From Climacteris rufus (Eukaryota > Chordata > Aves > Passeriformes > Climacteridae): a stretch of DNA of 64,000 nt. Made by a program: the position numbers and the translations under genes. The first letter of the stretch is position 1. Each line of letters opens with the position of its first letter. The stretch lies in NCBI GenBank assembly GCA_013398175.1, contig VZRZ01005957.1:372498-436497 (forward strand). The letters run 5' to 3'. Shown one piece after another: positions 57,606 to 64,000 of the stretch. Under the pieces are notes generated by a model. The model saw nothing but the letters and a program-made list of their open reading frames with translations. It was not told where the DNA came from and ran no database searches.

Positions 57606-60600
57606 AGCTTACCAGACCTTTTTGCAACTTGAGTACAATTGGGTTATTATTGCCAATACCAATAATCCAAAACAGAAAGATGCTGCCACCCAACTCCGAT
57701 TGCTATCACTTCATCCACAGATCTGCTGTACATTCACGAGCTTGTTTCATAAAGTCTCCCTCTGGGAAGCAAATATTGTACACACAGAAAATTGTGGAGC
57801 TATGAACACCTTTGTTGTTTCTGTTTCTATCCAGCAGTGTTATCCTTTCATACCATGAAATGTTTTTGAAGTGACGTTGGCCAAACATTAATGGAAAATC
57901 TCCAGAGCATCTTTGTAATACTACTACCCAGCCTGTTTTTTCCTCCAAATTTCCTGGTCTCTGTAGAGGAAGCTCAGCAGCTGTTTAAATCAAATTCTGG
58001 TGTCAATAGAGGTCAATTTATGTGTAGGGAATCATAAATTATGGGCATGGATTTATTATTATTTTTAAAACTAAATGTGGTAAAAGCTCAATCTGATCAA
58101 AATATGTGTAACCAAGATCTCCTTGTCACTACTCCTGTACAGGTAGTTAGAAGAAAAGATGTTTTAAGAGTGGATCTAATTTCATGCTAGTGACTTTTAA
58201 CTTATGTATATTCATAAGTCAAAACCTTATTTTTTTAAAAAATACTCTTTTTTAGTTGTACGATTTCCTTTACTTTTGTAAACAAATTCATCAGAATAAT
58301 ATCTATCTTCCTATTGCACCTGTCTTAATAAGTGTTTGCATATGTGTAGAAGAACTCCTTGAAAGTATACTTTAAAAATTAAAAATTAGTCCTTGAAAGG
58401 TGACAGAAAATATTTAACAGTAGATTGTATTCAGAAAACTTTCCAATATTTATGAAGAGCTGAGTTTCTCAAGCTGCTTGCAACAAAAACATAATAGTTA
58501 CCATTGCACTTGCTTTAACAGAGAATATTTTTCTTTGCAGAAATACCTGTCATATTATATATTTTTCTATAATATGTTCTTCCCATTTCTAATATTTATT
58601 AATTTTACTAGGAGCTAGGAAAGTGTATTCATTGGACAAATAGATCCCCAAAATCTAACTGTATACTTTCACCACAGATTTAGGCAAGATGCTAAAATAT
58701 TTGGCAATAACCATTAATTTTCATTAAAGAGTTTGAAGATCTTTTTAACTCGCATAACTAACTTGAATTTCTATTCCTTGAACTATTTTGCTATAAAAAA
58801 ATTAATTCAGTGAATAGACAAGGAATCACCAAGGTCATGAATTTATCAAGACAAGAAGGAACTTTTTAAGTTGTACAGTCAAGAATCCTCAGCTGTAATA
58901 ACCAATGCTTGAAAAAAAGAAAAGAGTAATGAGATAGATATCAAAACTCATGTTTCAGGCTTTAAAGTAAATTCTAGCTCCTGGGATTTAAAATTCAATC
59001 TTTATGGAAGAAGATTATCCTCTATTTCCATATTTATCTACTCAGGGGGTTTCTTTTCTCAGATACACATCCTGTGGCTATCTCAAGGGCAGATTATTGT
59101 ATTAGATAACTTGTGTCTCTGATCCAGTCTTTCTCTGTACTTAGACTGCGCACACAAGTGTTTACATGTGTCCTGTACAACCGCAATAATTTCTTAAATC
59201 TGCCAGAGACTGTGCGAGGTGGTATCAGGAAAAGCAGAAGGGTGGCTTTCCCTTCACTACAGTAATCGCTCTGGCCTTGCTGGCTGATTTGAAGGGCACA
59301 CATTCTGTCAAACACATGGGACTCTGTTTTCTTTCTCTGGCAGTGAGTTGGTAACATCTCCTACAGACAAGTTTAAAAGTAACAATGTAGACTTTTGTGT
59401 CCAGCACAATATTTTAAAACTGTGTGTCCTTTGAATGCAATGTTGATCACAGACACAATTACTAGCACATACAATTAATGAGTGCTGTACATAAACCACG
59501 TTGTGACACCCTCTGTTCTCAAGTGCGGTTTTATTTTCAGCCCTCGTTTATATGAAGTCACTGAGAAAATGAATGTATGCACCTTCTGGGGTGGATTTTC
59601 AAAAGGTCAAAAAGAGTACTGGGCATTTAACCCTCTGGGAAATGTCATGTTCTGTTGAGAACAGTATTACTGGAAAATGGGGCCTCCTCGTGGCTCCTGA
59701 CCTCTCTGAAAAGTGCAGCCTTAAATTTTATTGTCAAGATGTAATCATTCCTTTCTTTAAATCTCTGTGCTGGCTTATTTTTCAAGTGCAACCCAAACAA
59801 GTGGTTTAAATCACCCAGCAATAGGTCTCATTACTGTTGGAGGAAGTCTGGCTGAACTAGTCAAGTATCCTGTGGTACCTCTGAGTACCTTTCTCATGAT
59901 ACTAATCAGAGTTCACTAAAGAATGAAGAAATAGTTAAGAACCCATATCTGACCTTGAAGGAAAAATTCAGAATGTTTATAAGGTCAGAATCTGTCTTGT
60001 TTGCTTTGAAGATTTTTTAAAAATTTGTTGTTAATGACTTGACACTGGCAATACCACCACAGATCATAGCTACAAGCAGTCTAGTAGGTGTCTTGTGAAA
60101 GGTGTGAACTGGCAAACTTAAGTGATACAGTATTAGACCATAGCAAATTATATTTGTGGGTCTCATGAACCAAATGCAGTAGGTTTATATTCAAAAGCCT
60201 TTTGTGATTTTTCCCATGGACTTGTACAATGATGTCTTTGAAACCATATAGAATCATACCACCCACAACATCCTTTAAATATGTACCATTTATCTGTTAT
60301 CTGCTTCTTCTTTGAACTGGCACCCTGATAGTTTTATTTAATTTTTCTTCACTGTTATATTCTTATAAACAGTGAACAATGGTTTGTTGCCACCTGCTCT
60401 GTACCACTTTGGGTTTCAGAGAACTGTCATATTCCTTTTTCTCCATGCTGCAATTCCCAGAATATTTAATTGTTCCAAGCATAAAGGCACATGTTAGTCA
60501 TTCCTTATCACCCTATTCAGTAGTTTTTTCAGTGGTGCGGCCTTTTTTCAGAATTTCATGTTCATGGTTGATTAACACAATAGCATCATTAAAAGACTAA

Positions 60601-61708
60601 TTTTAGAATGAGATGAAAACAGATGGGATCAAATAAAGCCATGTAACTTTTCCTCATATAGATATCTTTCCAAGAAAGTGTAAAAGTGTGACAAATCAGC
60701 CAATAGAGAGATGTAATTAATGTAAGGTTAAAATTTAGATGGTAATTACAGCAAACACATATAAAGGAGTTTATGCACTAATCACTAACAAAAGAGGGTA
60801 TGGAATAGAATTCTTATGATACTTTGTATCTTCATGAATCTTTGCTGTGAGATTGGCTATGCAGTGAAACCCCAATAGAGCCAGCTCTTACATGCTTTAA
60901 AGTATTTTAGTAAAACAGGCTTGGAACTTCTTGCAAGCAAATGTGTGCACACTTGCCAGCTGCATTATTCCCACAGCTTTTCTGAGATATTGATCTCGTG
61001 CATCTCAGCTAAAACAATACATTCATAAAAGTTTGGTGTTAATTGTCAGAAGAGAAATAAAAGGAGTGAGTTACAGGTGGCTTGATGTCTTGGTTCTTCT
61101 ATTCACAGTCTGTATGATATATTGATATTGTTATCTACATTCCAGCAAAGGATTAGGAGGCAGAGGTGTGCACAGCACTTGGAACAGACTCTGATTAACT
61201 GCAAAGGCAAATGGAAAGTTGCATATGTAGTTCAGCATACAGTTTCTCCATTTATTTGGAACATTCTGCTGTGCATGCAAATTAGATACATATTTTTTTA
61301 TGTGTTCTTTGGTTTCTCAGGTTCTTCTTATGCTGGGTGCATTCATCATGTCTGATCATGCCCTAGGTTGCACTCGCCTGGTTTCTAAATTCATCTGGGC
61401 ATGATGTCTCCTAGAGGCCAACAACCAATGTCAGGAAACAAAATTAAACAGGTCCTTTCTGGGTGAGCTCTCACATTCTCTTCTGCAAGGGGCAGCAGAA
61501 ACCACCCCTCACTCTGTATTCAGGGCACCTACAAAGGTCTCTGAATATTACGTGTCCCCGGGTCAGCAGTTCCTGTGACTTCAGTGCACCTCCACAGCTT
61601 GTCACTCACAGACACAGCCATTTTACTCCTCAAATGTGAGCACATACCTTATCTCCATCCTTTTTTTTCTCATTTGGGTCATTTCTTCCTCTAAGTCTTT
61701 CTTTTCAC

Positions 61709-61804
61709 CCTTCCTTCCTTCCTTCCTTCCTTCCTTCCTTCCTTCCTTCCTTCCTTCCTTCCTTCCTTCCTTCCTTCCTTCCTTCCTTCCTTCCTTCCTT
61801 CCTT
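61709..61804. repeat. (CCTT)24 microsatellite
   Basis: Ninety-six bases form 24 perfect CCTT units without interruption, a pure pyrimidine tract on this strand. Confidence 0.98.
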
Positions 61805-64000
61805 CTCTTGATTCCTCATGCTTTGAAAAGAAATTATACTAAAAACAAGAAGAAAAATACTCACTTCAAACCAAAATCTTCCTTCCCTGCATATTTTGTT
61901 TTCATTTTGTTCTTGGCTCACATATTTTAGTAGAAAATAGTAATGACAGGAAGACACCAGAGACCCAGTTGAGTGGTGATTAGATTTCTTCAAATTAAAC
62001 CCATTTAGCATGCCAGTAAGCCTGAAAGTAGAGTGTTTGTCAGTGTTGTGTGGTCATACAGGGTGCAATGTGATCTGGCCCAGCCTGCAAGAGCAGACCT
62101 GCTGGTGAGATGAGACAGGAACAAGACTGGTTTCTGAATCCTTCCAGGGCTGGGGCACAAGGCAGCATCTCCCCAGCATCAGGACTGGAGTACACCTTCA
62201 CTTGCCTTGGGGTATGAACCCTGGGGGTACTGTGTACATTAGGCATCTGTGGGTACACTGGGGGTATTAGGCAGCTGTGAGTTTAGGCATTTTACTGAAG
62301 AGGCATTTTAGTGCCATAATTTTCACATGTAAATCAGGAACCAAGTGGGACTTAACACCTCAGCACACAGTTTGCTAGAACAGCAAGTTCTGGTTAGCCT
62401 CTGTGGCTGACTGGAGGCTGTGGTGCACAAGGCAGGGTCACCTGCAGCTTAGAGAGCATGGACACATGGCTCCATCTAACTGTGCATTAAAAATGAAAAT
62501 GACTTGTGCATCAACATGCCTGTTCACACTTCCATCCTTCACTGTTTTTTAGCTCTTTTTAATGGGCAAATGTTAGTTTCAGGGGAAAGAGACAAGGTGA
62601 CAGTGCTGACAAATACCAGTCTTGTGTTTAGTTACAACACAGACAGGTTACTGGCAGAGCAATTAAAGGCTCTTGTGCCCAGGATGTTCTTTTACTGAGG
62701 GAAACACCAACTTGCCGTTGCTTTCACATACTGGGAGCTACGTTACAGCAAAGTTATTTGATAACAATTGGAGAAGCCAATGAGAACTAATGTCTCCCAT
62801 AAGCAAACAAAAAGATTCTTTATCAGATATCTAATTTATTGCCCAAATGCACTAATTTAAAAGATATCTGGAAACCACAATCAAAATCAATATGACTGGA
62901 GTTTATATGAAACCTTCTGTTCTGAAAGACTGGAAAATGAGGTGTTAGCTAGAGCATGACCAGTAACTGCCCCTTGGGTCTGTCCATTCTGTCACAGCTG
63001 ACAGTCCCCCTTTAGCTTGGATTTTCTTAATAAATTTGGCCATCCTAAAAATTAGATAGAGACCTCAGCATTTCTGTTAATAATCTTTATCTACCTTTTA
63101 ATTCTCTATTGTGAATGGTGCTAAAGCATGGTCTTCACTGAGGTAATATTAGCAGAGTCTTTTTCTGGGGCTTAATGTTGTTTTAATACTTTTCTTGACA
63201 TAGTCCAGCACTTGGGCTTGTTTGAACAGCAGAGATCCCATCTGACTGATCTAGAGGCCAAAGCACAGCATAAATAGATCTGCTGCCATACTTGCTGGGG
63301 TAGGAGATACTTTGAAGAACAGCAGTGGTCTCCAGCTACTTTCAGCCCAGTTTCATAGGAGAGATGACCTTTACAGTCATGCCACCTGTGTCTTGTCTCT
63401 CTTTGACTAAAAGATATTGACAGTTCTGAGGAAGCGGACATTGCACAGAGGAGAAAAGTCTTGCAGTTGCCTTGACTGACAGCCTGCAATGTGAATGCAA
63501 AACTTATTAGATACTATTCATAGCAGGCAAGAATGTAAGTCCCTGCCAGTGCCCCCTCAGAATTGCCCAAAGGATGCAAATCCAAGAAAATCAGGCCTTG
63601 TTAACTCCTCTCCTTTATATACTATGACATTGTTAAATCATTAATTCCCATGCCTTACTAGATTTTGCCTTTTAAATACCATTCTTACAAAGGGAGCCGC
63701 TTCCTGTAGCCATTTCTTGCTCTGATGTTACAGTCTCCTACTACTCCTCACAATACTGGCGATGGCAAGGCACAGACAAGAGCAGCTCTAAAGATCACAG
63801 TTCAAGCTTGTCTTCATGAAAGGACAGTTATTGCAGGAACACATTCTTGTGGACTTCTGTAAAAGATAACATCAAGGTGACAAATGAAATTGTCTTGGTT
63901 GTGGACAAACACTGAAACCAAAATGCCTTCCTGATCAACTGATGAAATATTAACATAGGCGTTGTCTGTACTGTCTGTAGAATTGTGCTTAAAATTTGCT

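Larger units (their letters stand above)
57206..64000 (+). other. RAB3C: 5' part of the intron downstream of the NKCD exon
   Basis: This intronic sequence has an AAAT microsatellite (57444-57471), an A-rich purine block (57481-57605) and a CCTT microsatellite (61709-61804). The terminal RAB3 exon was searched for as FEFFETSAKDN-like and Cys-X-Cys-ending sequence and was not seen, so the intron appears to run past the window. The rest is AT-rich single-copy-looking DNA with no recognisable feature. Confidence 0.8.

Noticed and set aside
61709..61804. Regular repeat array considered as CRISPR-like
   Set aside because: The unit is 4 bp with no spacers, in a vertebrate intron; it is a simple microsatellite.
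61636..62011. Proteins with long Phe-Leu-Pro-Ser or Lys-Glu-Gly-Arg repeats
   Set aside because: They are translations of the CCTT microsatellite.
57206..64000. Last RAB3C exon
   Set aside because: No sequence encoding the SAK motif or the Cys-X-Cys end was found after any acceptor; it should be downstream of the window.

Overview
The window is non-coding-rich vertebrate DNA, almost certainly from a bird. It lies inside one large gene on the + strand, a RAB3-family small GTPase best matched to RAB3C. Only two protein-coding exons can be supported: 7651-7769 (switch II / DTAGQE) and 57081-57205 (NKCD guanine-specificity motif). Both have canonical splice sites and compatible phases, with a Trp codon split across the junction, and they are separated by a 49.3-kb intron. 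The earlier exons (P-loop, switch I) and the last exon (SAK motif, prenylated Cys tail) were not found and should lie outside the window. Nearly all other open frames are chance frames or frames inside repeats.

The avian assignment rests on the repeats. There are four CR1 LINE copies, with the typical CR1 3' end of ATTCTATG-like octamers, and several solo LTRs of avian ERVL and ERVK type. No mammalian L1 or Alu-like sequence was seen. In known birds RAB3C is Z-linked, so this may be Z sequence (inference).

Layout: 1-7650 is the end of the intron before the DTAGQE exon, with a truncated CR1 at 6545-6914. 7651-7769 is that exon. 7770-57080 is the long intron. It holds a CR1 at 14011-14630, a 120-bp tandem duplication near 19.3-19.5 kb, and a possible 20-nt cryptic exon at 23037-23056. 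A dense transposon cluster at 28.5-37.3 kb contains four LTRs and two CR1s, including a solo LTR nested in a CR1 with a 6-bp target duplication. A further probable LTR sits at 49.9-50.5 kb. 57081-57205 is the NKCD exon, preceded by a CT-repeat polypyrimidine tract. 57206-64000 is the start of the next intron, with AAAT and CCTT microsatellites.

Two assembly gaps are present (31239-31296 and 38270-38273), and both are flanked by repeated sequence. I found no operon, CRISPR array, structural RNA gene or clearly new biological system. The most worthwhile leads are the cryptic microexon, the nested and solo LTRs with intact target duplications, the gap-flanking VNTR inside an LTR, and a Phe at a normally Ser/Pro position in the NKCD exon.
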